Assembly: GCA_905331475.1 (NCBI GenBank)
Contig: CAJNYU010002679.1
Span: 288,221 to 352,220, forward strand
DNA: 64,000 bases
Direction: 5' to 3'
Source: Rotaria socialis
Taxonomy: Eukaryota > Rotifera > Eurotatoria > Philodinida > Philodinidae
Of this stretch, positions 25,788-37,700 are shown in pieces; positions within the stretch are counted from its first letter, which is position 1; each line of letters opens with the position of its first letter. The translations under genes and the position numbers were made by a program. A model generated the notes under the pieces. It saw nothing but the letters and a program-made list of their open reading frames with translations. It ran no database searches and was not told the DNA's origin.

Positions 25788-27051
25788 TATGTATATCTAT
25801 ATGTACAATTCATACAAGAAAATTTTGAACAGAAAAAAAAAACAAATGGATAAGTTTATGTAATGGAATTCATTGTACTATTTAAATGATTTGAAATTTG
25901 GGCAAACGATTCTCGGGAAATACGTCGTCTTGGCATGACACTTCCATAGCCGCTGTCATAAGAATTTTTCTTCTTATCTTCGATATCGTCTAAATCTGAG
26001 TCGGTATCATTAAAATTTAGAATCGATGTGCTGCTTAATGTTTCTTGCGTAGAAGTATCAGCAGCAGCAGCCGCATCTTGTACGTTCGTACAGTGGTTTT
26101 GACATTGAAAAAATGTTTTCATTAGCCGGTCTGATTGATTGTCATCACCATAGAGTGACGAATAAACTTGATTATAAGGTTTACTTAATGAACGATTGAA
26201 TGTTCTATGAATAGAATCAAACGCTGAAAGAACTCGATCAATTTCCGCTTGCTCATTGTCTAGTATTTCTTTTTGATATTTTAATTTTTTCCATGTTGTT
26301 GTTGTTGTTGTTGTTGACGATGAGGTTGATGGTTTAACGACGTTTTGCTTTTCTCGTTCTTGTAAATAAGCTTCTGTACGGTAAGTACAATCATTAGCTA
26401 ATGTACTAACAATATCGGAATTGTTAATATGAAGAACAAGGGAAGGTACTGATGAATTCTTTTCACGAGATGAAATTTTCCGATAAATACGTTGTGGGCT
26501 CGTGGCGTACTCCATATCATATGATCTATGTCAATGGGTTTGTATTTCTCGTTTTTTTCTGCTTCTTTTGCTATACGCACCTACGTATTCTCTCTTTTAT
26601 GCGCATCGATAGCCTTTTCATCGACAACATCGCTCATTTTTACCCCTATTCTCAACGATAGCGATTGATCGTTACACATGACAACATTCATAAACTACAC
26701 ATTTTGACAGTATATATGACTAACAAGAGTAAGCAAAGCGATAAAGTGCACGCGAGAAAGAAGCAATATTTTGTTTAGTAGTTCGGTAATACAAATTATG
26801 ATTTACCTAATTCAGATGAAATTGAAGCACGTTGTAAGAAGAATGGTCTAGAAGAAGAAGAAGAAGAAGAAGAAGAAAATAGGAAACTTTGAATTTTTTT
26901 GTTGCCCTCATGATTCGACTTACGTTGATAAAGAATTTTGTTCATTTGTGGTTTTGGAATGAGGCTTATATGACTCATTCTGCGGTATTTGATTCGATCG
27001 TTGAAAATGACCTGTTAAAAGATTATTATTTTGCTTGACACTTGATGCCAT
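22442..27051 (-). CDS. Transglutaminase-fold protein, probably catalytically inactive
   Basis: All four transglutaminase regions are present. The start is the ATG at 27051 (MASSVKQNNNLLTG). Exon 1 is 26934-27051, exon 2 26807-26847 and exon 3 begins at 25561; the joins are in frame. The N-terminal beta-sandwich has GLVLRRGQKFSFTVTF. The core has LLFNPWNKDDACAL, EYVMNEHGQIYLGS, PWYFGQFE and LGIPCRIVTIYNAA. The His region is SHVWNECWMRRDDL and the Asp region is WQIIDSTP. Two C-terminal barrels follow, with a Ser/Asp-rich tail ending in NNNNNQ. The motif that should read GQCW reads GTNW, so the nucleophilic Cys is Asn (codon 24585-24587). The oxyanion Trp position appears to be Tyr. Family knowledge: inactive members such as vertebrate band 4.2 act as scaffolds. 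No signal peptide is visible, so the protein is likely intracellular. Intron 2 (25562-26806) contains a complete second gene. Confidence 0.9.
25856..26515 (-). CDS. Unknown protein, copy B, nested in a transglutaminase-gene intron
   Basis: A 219-residue frame beginning MEYATSPQRIYRKIS. It is clearly homologous to the 21073-21711 protein over most of its length, including NQVYSSLYGDDNQSDRLMKTFFQCQNH and a C-terminal SYDSGYGSV. It is Ser/Thr-rich in the first half, with a seven-Thr run, and has an Ala run near residue 155. No membrane segment is visible. The frame lies entirely inside intron 2 of the transglutaminase-like gene on the same strand, so it needs its own promoter or must arise by alternative splicing of the host transcript. 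The 20-base block conserved upstream of both copies (26662-26681) argues for an independent transcription unit. Function is unknown. Confidence 0.75.
   Translation of the reverse strand: MEYATSPQRIYRKISSREKNSSVPSLVLHINNSDIVSTLANDCTYRTEAYLQEREKQNVVKPSTSSSTTTTTTTWKKLKYQKEILDNEQAEIDRVLSAFDSIHRTFNRSLSKPYNQVYSSLYGDDNQSDRLMKTFFQCQNHCTNVQDAAAAADTSTQETLSSTSILNFNDTDSDLDDIEDKKKNSYDSGYGSVMPRRRISRESFAQISNHLNSTMNSIT
26661..26681 (-). promoter_or_regulatory. Conserved upstream block of copy B
   Basis: Identical over 20 bases to the block upstream of copy A and at the same spacing from the ATG. Flanking bases diverge, so the block looks selectively kept. It lies in intron 2 of the host transglutaminase-like gene. 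Confidence 0.55.
26849..26878. repeat. (AGA)n microsatellite beside an intron acceptor
   Basis: About nine AGA units. On the minus strand this is a (TCT)n polypyrimidine tract running into the acceptor of exon 2 (26847) of the transglutaminase-like gene, so it may serve as the splice-site pyrimidine tract. Confidence 0.85.
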
Positions 27052-28606
27052 TTATAATAATAGTATATGTTAAAGTGGAAAAGAAAGATATAAACTCTTT
27101 CTTTTTGTTCCTAATATTTTGCTTGAAAAAGAAATGGCTATGAGTATGTTTTGTACTACTAATGGGAATACGTCGCTGCTGGATGCAAATGAATAACGAA
27201 ATTGATTAGAACAAAAAAGAATGGTGCGCCTCTGTTTACTCATTTTCATTTCCATTTTGTATCAATTATTTGTTGTTTTCACCTTCATTTCTACATAGTA
27301 ATTAAAATTTGTAATTAACAGACAAAAACGACGGATGCAGTAATTAATGTTGATGGACATTCATGTTTCATAAAAGTCGAATTTGATTTTTACTAATTTC
27401 TGTGCTATTAGTTCTTGTAGTTTAGTCGTAGGCACGATTCAAATTAATATATTTAATATCGACATTTTCTGTTGACGACGACAAATGAGCTTGTTACTCA
27501 TCTTTATCAATTAGACTCAAGTGGAAATAAAAAGAAGATACAATTAGCTGTCTTCTCGTCTACAGTTAACATCATTGTCAACTATGATCGCTATCATAAA
27601 ACGTGGCTGCCAAAATAAAAATTAATATTTACATTGTGAAAATATTTTTCGATTGAACAACAAAATTTACCTCAATCAAAGGTTTGCATCGAAAAATTTC
27701 AATTTTGAATTTGAACAATCTACACATGTCTGTAAGAATTTATTTCTTATAGATAATTTTCAATAGTTCGAATAGCCATCGTTCATCTTTAGTATAAATC
27801 AATAGGACTAATAACTTGCCAGTCAGAATCTCTTGTTAGCCCACCCCCCCCTCAGAAAAGCCGATTTTTCAAAAAACACCGAAATCGAGTTTTTATCATA
27901 GGAAGATTTCCCATAAGTATTTTACTCGGTATGACTGCCAAAGTAGGTATAAAAAACGCACTAAATCGAACTTTTCTCAGTCCAGGAATCCAATATCGAA
28001 AATCCGTCTGATAAAAAAGTTAGCAATAATTGAAACCTTTAAAGTAAAAAAAAATATCAGGGAAAGCTAAAGGCAAACGAAAGTTATAACAATTTTTCTA
28101 GTTGAGACCCATGTTTTCAGATCAGCATTTAGGAATTTTTAGAAAGGTGTGTGGGAGTAAGGGAGATGAAAGAGTATTTCTTCAATACGCCTGTCAAAAC
28201 TTAACCTTTTTTCAAAAAATTATATACATTCTGAAAGAGGAGATCACGGGAAATCTTCCTATGATAAAAACTCGATTTCGGTGTTTTTTGAAAAATCGGC
28301 TTTTCTGAGGGGGGGGTCCTTAAGCAAAAATTCCTATGACTATAGAGCGAATTTAATAAATAATATTCCAAACTCTTATCTTATTCGAAGCATATTTATC
28401 CATTAGTTTTTTTTCAATATTGTTAAATATAATAATGTCAAAGAAAAATCCAGCAGTATTTTTTGCATGTATTCATATAAATGATCTGAACATTAGCAAA
28501 CTTGAGTAATACATTAAAAAGAAAAACGACTATATACAATACAACATTTAAAAAAAAAGTAACGAACAAAAACGTCGACAAAAAAATAAATAGGTATGAA
28601 TATATA
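27052..28606. other. Intergenic, carrying one short transposon
   Basis: AT-rich sequence between the transglutaminase-like and CD225-like genes. Apart from the inverted-repeat element at 27844-28316, nothing recognisable is present. Confidence 0.55.
27844..28316. mobile_element. Non-autonomous DNA transposon (MITE) with perfect 69-base terminal inverted repeats
   Basis: The first 69 bases (27844-27912) are the exact reverse complement of the last 69 (28248-28316). Each end begins with eight C residues followed by TCAGAAAAGCCG. The 473-base element has no transposase; the one frame of 68 codons inside is not protein-like. Perfect identity of the ends suggests recent mobilisation or gene conversion. 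TTAG lies just outside the left end and TTAA just outside the right, so a TTAA-type (piggyBac-like) target site is conceivable, but three or four extra bases intervene on each side. Family assignment is therefore open. Confidence 0.88.
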
Positions 28607-28993
28607 TTAGAATGAAGATGACGATTTGCTAATCAGTAGAGCGAGCATTATAACAACAAAAGCGATACCTGCAATAGTTGAAAAAATATTTAATACTAAT
28701 GCACGTTTTGAAATTTTCAACGTTTGTTCATAATCAAGTGTCCGCTTATGTTCGCGTACACGCACGGATAATATAATACAAATTATTCCAAAAACGAAGA
28801 AAAGAAAAAAATTTCCAATCGACCACAACAAATAATCTGGTATATTCATAACATCTCGTTCTTGTTGAGTAAATTTAAGATTATTATGTGCAGCTTCGGA
28901 TGCATAATAATCTGTATCTTGTTGTGGCAACCACGAAAAACCATTTCGTTTTTCTAAATATGGCTCGAGCACACCAATTTCACGTTTTTCCAT
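28607..28993 (-). CDS. CD225/dispanin-type small membrane protein
   Basis: A 128-residue single-exon frame with a hydrophilic N-terminal half (MEKREIGVLEPYLEKRNG) and two hydrophobic segments. The first is about residues 52-74 (PDYLLWSIGNFFLFFVFGII) and the second about 99-122 (ALVLNIFSTIAGIAFVVIML). They are joined by a basic cytoplasmic-type loop with R-V-R-E-H-K and an ALxLN-like motif. This is the layout of the CD225/dispanin family, which includes the IFITMs: a partly re-entrant first helix and a second membrane-spanning helix. Members sit in plasma or endosomal membranes, and many have no known function. The vertebrate Cys pair next to the first helix is not seen, so S-palmitoylation at those sites is unlikely. 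Family call moderately sure; function unknown. Confidence 0.75.
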   Translation of the reverse strand: MEKREIGVLEPYLEKRNGFSWLPQQDTDYYASEAAHNNLKFTQQERDVMNIPDYLLWSIGNFFLFFVFGIICIILSVRVREHKRTLDYEQTLKISKRALVLNIFSTIAGIAFVVIMLALLISKSSSSF

Positions 28994-31730
28994 TCGTCCA
29001 ACGCCCCTTTATAAAATGAACAAAAATAAAACAGTTGTTTTTATGTCAAAAAGAATAACAACAATAACAAAAGTCTTAGTACTTGTCACTTCGATAGCCG
29101 GTCAATAAACGTCCGTCATGCATTTCTTTTTTTCTTCACTCTTTTTCGAATCCAAGGTAAACAGTTACTAGTGTGCTGCTGTACGCAGATGGAAGGACGT
29201 GAATGTAATTTATAAGCACGCCAATGAAATTCTGTTGGTGCAACTGCTTTCTCCTTGCGTTCGTTTTTTTTTATCGACTTTTTTTTGTCTTTCTGTTTTT
29301 TTTTCTACAAGGTTGTCATTACGGCGGTACCATTACGTTTATTCGTCTCAAAAGTGAAATAAAGAAGAAAGAACACAGAAGAAGAAAAATGAATCATTTT
29401 GACACAAAAATAAAACCAACATCAAGCGCTGTTTCTTTTTTTCTTTTGTCATGGGCCTTGCAGGTGATGATTCAAGAGAAGATCGTTTTTCTGTTGTCTC
29501 TATTTTGAACCTTGACACAGACCGAAAAGAATATGTCAATTTTAGTACGTGTAATACAATCGAAATGTTTCTTTTTCGTAAAACGAGATAAAAAAAAAGA
29601 AGAGAAAATGTTCGAAATAAGTATCTATCGCATGTAAAAATTTTCATGGATATTATGCTAATTCATATCTCGTAAAGAAGAAAAGATAGTAGTTAGAGAA
29701 CTTTTATGGCTTGTGATATGACAAGTATACTAATAAAAGAAATCTGACAATTGAATATTTCATTTGAAAATCAAAAGTTGTAAAATTCATTTCGAAATTT
29801 TACTTTATTGAATGTAAAAAAGCGCATCTGAACGGAATTACTAATATGTTCGTTAATGGTAAATTTTTTTTTTTTATATGCACAAAATTCTTGAATCGAG
29901 TAGAAATACATAGCTGCCATGTTACTACTAGTTTAAAGATAAATCAGACAAGTGAATGTTATATCTCAGATGAAGAAATGAGATCTCCTTAACTAGATAT
30001 CATTCTGTTCGGAGTGTTAGTTTGATATTTTTTAATATTTAAACTTTTAATGATTTTAGAATTGATAGAAACTATTTTATGAACTGCCTTAATTAAATAC
30101 AAAAATGGTTATAATTAAGAAAAACTATGCGGTGAATAGCCCATAAAATACTTCCAATTATTAAATGCTAGTTTTAAATGCAGAGAAAAAGGAGAGAAAA
30201 ATTCAATGTGCGACGGAGTACTTACACTTTTTATCAAAGTCGATACATCAACTTGTCAGAAGAACTTTTTATAATCCTTCTAAAGTTTATAAAAGAAAAA
30301 TAACGAGTTAATCGACTATGCGAAATATGACATTATAGAAAAAGAAAAATGCACTTCTATCAAATTTTCAACTGCTAAAGAAAAAAAGAAGTTTTACATA
30401 AATATAAAACTAGGTAATGCCGTTGCTAAAGCTATGTTAAATGTAATTATATGAAAACCAGTTTATCCTCTGTTGGAATCCATACGGCTGTTGTTGATGA
30501 AATCGATAAGATGCTTGGTGAATTACGGATAATAAAAGAATAAAGTGTTTTTTTTCATTCAAAACCACACTCAAACTAATTTGCGTTTGGGCTCTAACAA
30601 GAGTGCACAAACATTGGTATTAATTATTAAGCCTTTTTCAATAGCGCGTCGATTTCTGTATGCTATTTTTAGATCCTAATCAATCTTTTTTATGAACTGA
30701 AAAAGTCATTTTAGAACATAGATATCCATGGTTGCTGTCGTGCTGATTTTCGAGCAATTGACTAACTCAAAAAACGAAGTTGTCACCACTACAAGGAGCA
30801 TCGTACGCTCGTTTTCGGCAATGAATGAAATTTCCTCCAATAGAGATGTTGCTGTCTAAAGCTAAAAACTGAAGATACTCTGTTCTGAACGCTGTGAACT
30901 GTTTTCACAATTTTAGTTGGAATTATTAACTTAAAAAGCAATAAATTTTCTTCCCACAGGTGACGTTAGAAGGTAAATAATTAATAGATTGTTGCTATGA
31001 GTTCTGAACAATGCAAATAAATGGAAATTTAACTTTTCTAGAATTGAATAAGTAAATTAAGACTAACAAAAAAGGGATTGATTATAAATATTTTCCGTTT
31101 GAGGACACACCGGTGCGTAGGTTTCGTTCTTCCGTCGTATAGTCGAGTTAAAAAGATAACGAGGCGACTCTTTTTTGCTCGTTCTCTCATTGCCCTATTT
31201 GTTTCGATTGAGTTGTTAATCACTAACTTCACTTCAATATTTAACAACGAATAAATCATACTAAATTGAAATTTCAAATTCTAATTGAAAACAATAAAGA
31301 AAAAAAACGTTCTCATTTAAAATTGCATAAGAACTCTCGTCTAATAACCATCATTTAGTTTATCTTGATAAAAATCATAACTATATGATTATTTATTCTG
31401 CGTACATTGAACTCTGCTTGTGTCGTAGAAAAAATTTTCTTACCTTAAAATATATGTTTCACGTTAGATATTTTACACTGCTTGTTACAAGATGAACTCT
31501 TCAAATGTATAGTACGATTGTCGTTTAGTCCTTTCCTTCTCTTTTTTTTTCTCTCGTTCTTTTTCTCTATTTTTCCTACCTGCAGCGTTCATCGGTCAAG
31601 ATAGCTGTAAGTAAGCGATGAGAACATTGGATCGATTCGCTACTCTCTTTTTCTTTTTTTCTTGTCGTCCTTTAAATTTTAACAACGAACATGAATACGA
31701 AAAAGAAGGAGAGAAAACAGAAGATAAAAC
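28994..31730. other. Intergenic, nothing recognised
   Basis: About 2.7 kb of AT-rich sequence with no supportable gene. Short frames at 29224-29508 and 31038-31277 are composition artefacts. It must contain the promoter of the CD225-like gene and the 3' UTR of the SKI2 gene. Confidence 0.55.
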
Positions 31731-34700
31731 TCAAAGTGTTGTAATTGTCTCAGAAAAATAAAGACTTGGCGCAAAAACAATGCCACGTTTTATTAATGCA
31801 GTAACTTGATTAAGTTTATCAACTAATTCTGAATTTCCAACTGTTTTCCCAGCATTACGAATATCTGAACATAATTCTTCAATACGCATAATTGTTCGAA
31901 CAATTGTTCCTTCTTGTATATCGATTTCTTCCATCTCAGGATCATTCATAATATCATAAAATTTAGCACCTTGCGCCCATTTATATACTAAGGACATTAT
32001 ACTAAAATTAAGTTCATCTTCAATATTAGTTGGAATTTTATAATCACGTTGAATTTGATCGAGTCGTCTGGCGATCGAGACTTAAAAACAAAAGAAAACA
32101 TCATAGAAACATGTTTCGTTTTTGGCCGCTACGACATACTTAATTCTTGTTTAGCTTGATGTAACGTTGGAGTAATTTCTTTTTTTTTATTTTCATCATT
32201 ATATTGATCGTCATAACGTTTCCCTTGAAATATAATGGATGACAAGAGCGCAGCGATTTCGCTCGATGTCAAATTATCAATTAAATTTTGATAGATAAGC
32301 TCAGTTAGTAAAAGTTCTTTACCACTACCGAATATTGCAGCGACTTGACCTTTCAAACTCAATAGATTATTGTTCGATATATAATTTAGGTCTTTTAAAA
32401 CTTCCAACATCGATTCATATTCCGCTGATGTTTGAAGACTTGTTTGAAGTGATGTTAGACGTTTATTCATTTCGGAATATTTATTTTCATAAAATTTCAA
32501 TTTACGTATATAATGAAAATTTTCATTTAAATTTAAAGAATTTTCGTTTTCAAGTTTTACGTTGAGCTCATGAAGATCATTGAGCAATGAAGATTGAGAC
32601 GCTTTGTTTAGTAGATCATTTAATAGTATAAAACGATTTGAGGCAACTGTAAATGTAAATAATGTTTATTTTAGTCGAATAAGCTTCAGATTATCCAATG
32701 GAAAAAACAAATGTCGATCAAACATTCTCGACGTCTATTTATATTTTGTTTAAAAGAAATGCTATGCACGAGTATTATTCAACGAATCGATTGAATTAGC
32801 AAGCAGTGTGAAATACTAGTTTTAGTTTCTCGAGTTTTGAAACAATTTGTCTTTGATTAACTAAAGAAGGAGCATAGTTTTTGGTAGGAAATGAAATTTC
32901 TTAGTCTATGCATAATGCTGAAATGGTAAGATGTAAGTAATAGTAAAGCTCGAGTGGATTTTATTGCTGACTAATTTATGTGTAGTTTGATAGAATCTGA
33001 AGAGTTGGTTATCAATACATGCTTCTTATTTCAAGTAGACCACTCTTCTAAGTGCAAAAATAGTTCAATGAGAATATGTTAGATAAAGTGAACGAGAAAT
33101 AAAACGATCAGCTTCTTCAAATTTTTAATTCTTTTAACTTAGTAACAAAGAGCGACGTTCTCTACAGCAGTTTTGTTAATCAGCATTTTGTTTTGTTAAA
33201 AATAAAGAGCATCCCGAGTCAGTATGAAAACTCAACTATGTTACATATATTTTTACACACTTTGTTTCAAACGGGAATTGAACCCGCGAGGCTCGTATGA
33301 AAAGTTTTAGAGAAAACAGCCAAAAGATGTTCAATAGCACTTTCTGAATAAAATAAAATCTATGTAATCTAATGTAGTTTTTGAAACTACTTCTGAATAC
33401 ACTATTTACTTTGTTTCTACAACTGACGGTCAATAATAAAATATAAAGAAATTAAACGAATAAGTATTTGAAGCTTTAAATTCAAATGAGGACAAATATT
33501 TGAGTGTTATTCTTCTAATCAAAATTCTATCGATTTGCGATAGTTCTTTTAAACATATGCGGTGCGTCTACACGAGGGAATACTTAATTCTATGATGAAT
33601 AAGATAAAATATTTTCCACGAATTCTGTCGCCTGAGTTTCTCTCTGATAGATGACAAATGGTTTAATTGAATTTAGAAACTTGTACATTCGTAATCAGCT
33701 CTTCAAGTTCTATTATACTAGGCCGAATATATTAGTAATAGATTTATGATTGAAAAATTTGTAAACTGTCGGACTTTTTATGTCTACATCTACTATCACA
33801 TCTCCAATGGAAAACACTTTTATGAATGATAAATTTACTTGATTGATTATTGGACTTTTGTCTAATAGATTTTAATTTTTCTATTGCTTGTTTTAATGCT
33901 TTATCAGTTCCCATGGTTGATTCAAGTTCAATATCGAACGTATCACCCATTCGATGATTCCAATGACCTTCTAATATTTCGTTATAATTTATATTTGGTA
34001 TTATTTCATTTGTTATATCAAGCAGATCCGTAATATTAATATTTTTAATTTGATAAATTAATTTTTGTTCTTGTTCATTTTGATCGATGCTCCATTTTTG
34101 TACAGGTAAAATAAACATTTTTTCATTTTCTTTTAAAATTAATCGATCTAAATCAGTTAACAAACGATTTCCTGATTGACTTATAACTAAAGCCGATATA
34201 ATACGCTGATGATTAGCATTTTTTCCCGATGCACTAAATGAACCGTCAAGTACAATAGCAGGTAAATCTGTGTCATAGATATCACGAATGCGTATGATTC
34301 TTCCACATTTAAGTAAATCATCGAGAAAACGATGAGAAATTTTTTCCTGCTGAATTAAAATTTCTTGAATTTGAAATAACACATCCCAAAAGTGCTCACA
34401 TTCATTGAAATAAGTTTTTAATTCATTTGTATAATACGATTTCATTGATTGATGAAGTGTTTCAATCGTTGAACGTAGTTTATTTGCTGCTATTATATCA
34501 CGTGCATTCGCTTTTTGACTATGATATTCAGAATAAGAACTTGATACCATATATTCCAATGGGCATTCAGCAACACGAAGAAAATTTAAAATCATTGAAT
34601 AGGTTAAACGAAATTGAGATTGAAGTTTGGCAGATTTACCCTAAAGTTTATTTAAAAACATTTTTGTGCTAACGGAAGATGCGTGACCTATCTCAGTAAG

Positions 34701-37700
34701 AACTAAAGTAGACTGTCCTTTTTATCTTTGTCTAGCACGAAATATTTGAAATACGATGAATTCAGGAGTTTTGCATTACTATACGATGCTACTTCAAGTC
34801 GCTCGCTGATTAATAATTTCTTGTCGATGCAATATTTTGTAGCTCTGCTTAGGATAGTCGGAGAATTTTAATCATGAGAGTAAAAACAGCTCTAAACAAG
34901 TTCATCTGTCATTCAAGTGAAATCCGAGAATGCTAAATTGACGATTGACAGAAGCATTTATAACTGGAATAATAAGACGAAGCAACAATTTGGTGGATTT
35001 CAAAAACCTAAAAACTACCTGCATCAGACTCTAGGACTTCTGTAACTGTTCAAATTTTTTGTCTACCATGTAAACGACTATCTATTTTATTTACCAGTAT
35101 CATAGCTTTTAGTGAAGCTATGGAAGGTACATCACCTTTACATAAGGCAATAACAGTTCCAGTTTTATCTAAACCCCGACGACCTGCACGACCGGCCATT
35201 TGAATATATTCACCTAAATTATCATAGATTGTTATCATCGTTAGAAATCTATCAAGACAATTTTTTCTATTTACTTGGTACAAGTTCACGAAAACCTTTA
35301 CCATCATGTTTTTGCAATGAATCAAACAGAACGGTTCTTGCAGGCATATTAATACCCACTAAAAAATCAAAATTGTTTTCTTTGCAAACATCAACGTATT
35401 CCACAATATTACTTGCAAATGTTTCGGTTGCAAAAAGCACCTTGATACGCCCCGTTTGAAATAGTAATTCAACTGATTCACGTAAGATTGGTAGAACACC
35501 ACTATGATGTATTGCGATGCCACGTTTAGCCATTTCTTGCAAATTCATAACCTAATGAATGCGAAAGATGTCGGGAAAATAGATTTCTTTGCAAAAAATT
35601 TACTTGTTGCAATTGTCGATCGGATTCGTTTAATCTCGATAGAGCTTGCCGAAAGAATTGCGCTACATAATGTTTATCTTCTTGAGTATTTAAATCAAGA
35701 CCTTTAACTAATTCTAAATAATCATCACAGCGTTTACGAGAAAATACAAAACAAACAACAGGTAATAATTGTTTGTCACGTAGCATATAAATTGTTGATG
35801 TCCATAATGTTTTATTCTAAGAAAAAAAAACGAATCGTTTTGTTTAGTGATTAATTGGAAACCATTGAATTAGATGTCCACAATTACTGAGAGAAAAGTT
35901 GTGATCACTTAATTTTTTTAAACAATTGAAGGGTCAAAAAAAGTTGAAAAGTGATCCGAACTCGTTTCTTTTTCTTTTATAGTAACGGATTCATTTCCTA
36001 TGAAATTTCAGCATAGTTTTTACGTTCCAACGTTCTAATCGACATTTATTTCATACCTGATTTGTATTTAGAGTATCATGTCGAGTTTTCGATCCAAAAT
36101 GTTGTTGCCGATCTTTTTGTTTTGCTGTTTTAGCCGCAACAGCTTGAACATGACTATGATATTTAAAGAAAACCATGGCTTTTCAAAAGTAAGATCCTCT
36201 ACATTCATTTGACATACTTTCGCTCAAGGAACTTCTGTTCAGCATCAATAAGCATAAATAATTCTTTATTTGTTGACGTACTATTGCCGGTATAAAGAAA
36301 ATGTTCTAGTGGAACTGGCCGTTTAAAGCTAAATGAAATTAGAAATCGTTTCATTGTTTATACATAGCACATTTATATTTTTACGTTGAAATAACATAAA
36401 CATTTCGTCGTTTCATTCGTCTAAAGTTTTCAAAAACGCAAAAAGATAATTAAAAAGATAATCAATTATCTTACCCAACCCATTCAGCAAATTCTCGAGC
36501 ATTCGAAACGGTTGCACTAAGCATAATTAAGCCTACATGATCAGGTAACATAATCAATACTTCTTCCCACACGAAACCTCTCTATTGAAAACAGATAAAA
36601 AAAAACAAACATCAAGATTATCAGGTCACTAAAACATATGTCATTCTACAAACTTCTGAATCATTTAAATAATGAATTTCATCCATAATAACCCATTCAA
36701 GTGATTTAAGTGTATTCGATCGATTATAGAGCATAGATCTAGATGAAAAAAATAGTAGAAAAAAGAAGGCTCCAATAAATATATATACCTGAGAATTTCT
36801 GTAGTCATGATTAAACATGAGGCTTCATGATTAATTTGGACATCACCAGTAAGAAGTCCAACATCGTTGAAACGTTTCTTGAAATCACAATATTTTTGAT
36901 TCGATAGAGCTTTTATTGGACTCGTATAAAATGCTCTAAAATATTTCAAATTCATTGATTCTTCAAAAAGATTAAAGTTTGGAACTCCCAAATATTTCGA
37001 TCTACGATTTTTCGTTGAAAACTTAATTCAGAATTATCCTTCAATTTTCTCTCCGGTGAACTGGAAACTATTTAGAAAATCCAGGAAATACTACGGGCAT
37101 AGCCTAATGACTTATGCGAGGATAATACTCTGCCAATGTCACTACAATCTTAGACCGTGACACGACATTACCGCGCGCGACACTTCCGCGCAACAGTGAT
37201 TGAGGGAGCAAAAGTTGAGGGTGAGCTCGAAAATAAGGGTGAAAACGAAAACAAAAGTGAGGGGACGAGTGAGGGTGAGGGTGAGAGTGAGAATGAGGAC
37301 TTTGCGAGCAAATATTATGCATGAATCTGCATTGCGTCGTAGTGTCGCGCGCGGAAATGTCGTGGAACCCAAACGTTTCGAAAGGCAGAGACTCTTCTCG
37401 TTTTTACAAATACACAATACTTAAGAATGATTTTTCTATTCTCAATTGTAATTATTATAGATCTAGAAAAAATCTCTTGTTTACTTTGTGGAATGATTTT
37501 GCGCAAGAGCAATCGCATATTCTAAATAAGAGAAATATAGAATGTAATCTAATTATGGACTTTTTATATTCTCACCAGCAACAACTGTTTTGCCGGCTGA
37601 TGTATGTGCTGCAACGAAAACACTTTCATTATTTTCCAATCTTAGAATAGCTTGTTTTTGAAATGTATCTAATTCAAATGGATACTAATCATAGAAAAAG

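Noticed and set aside
37104-37650. Overlapping frames on both strands in the SKI2 intron
   Set aside because: They arise from the GC-rich inverted repeat and purine minisatellite; the true SKI2 exons are in a different frame.
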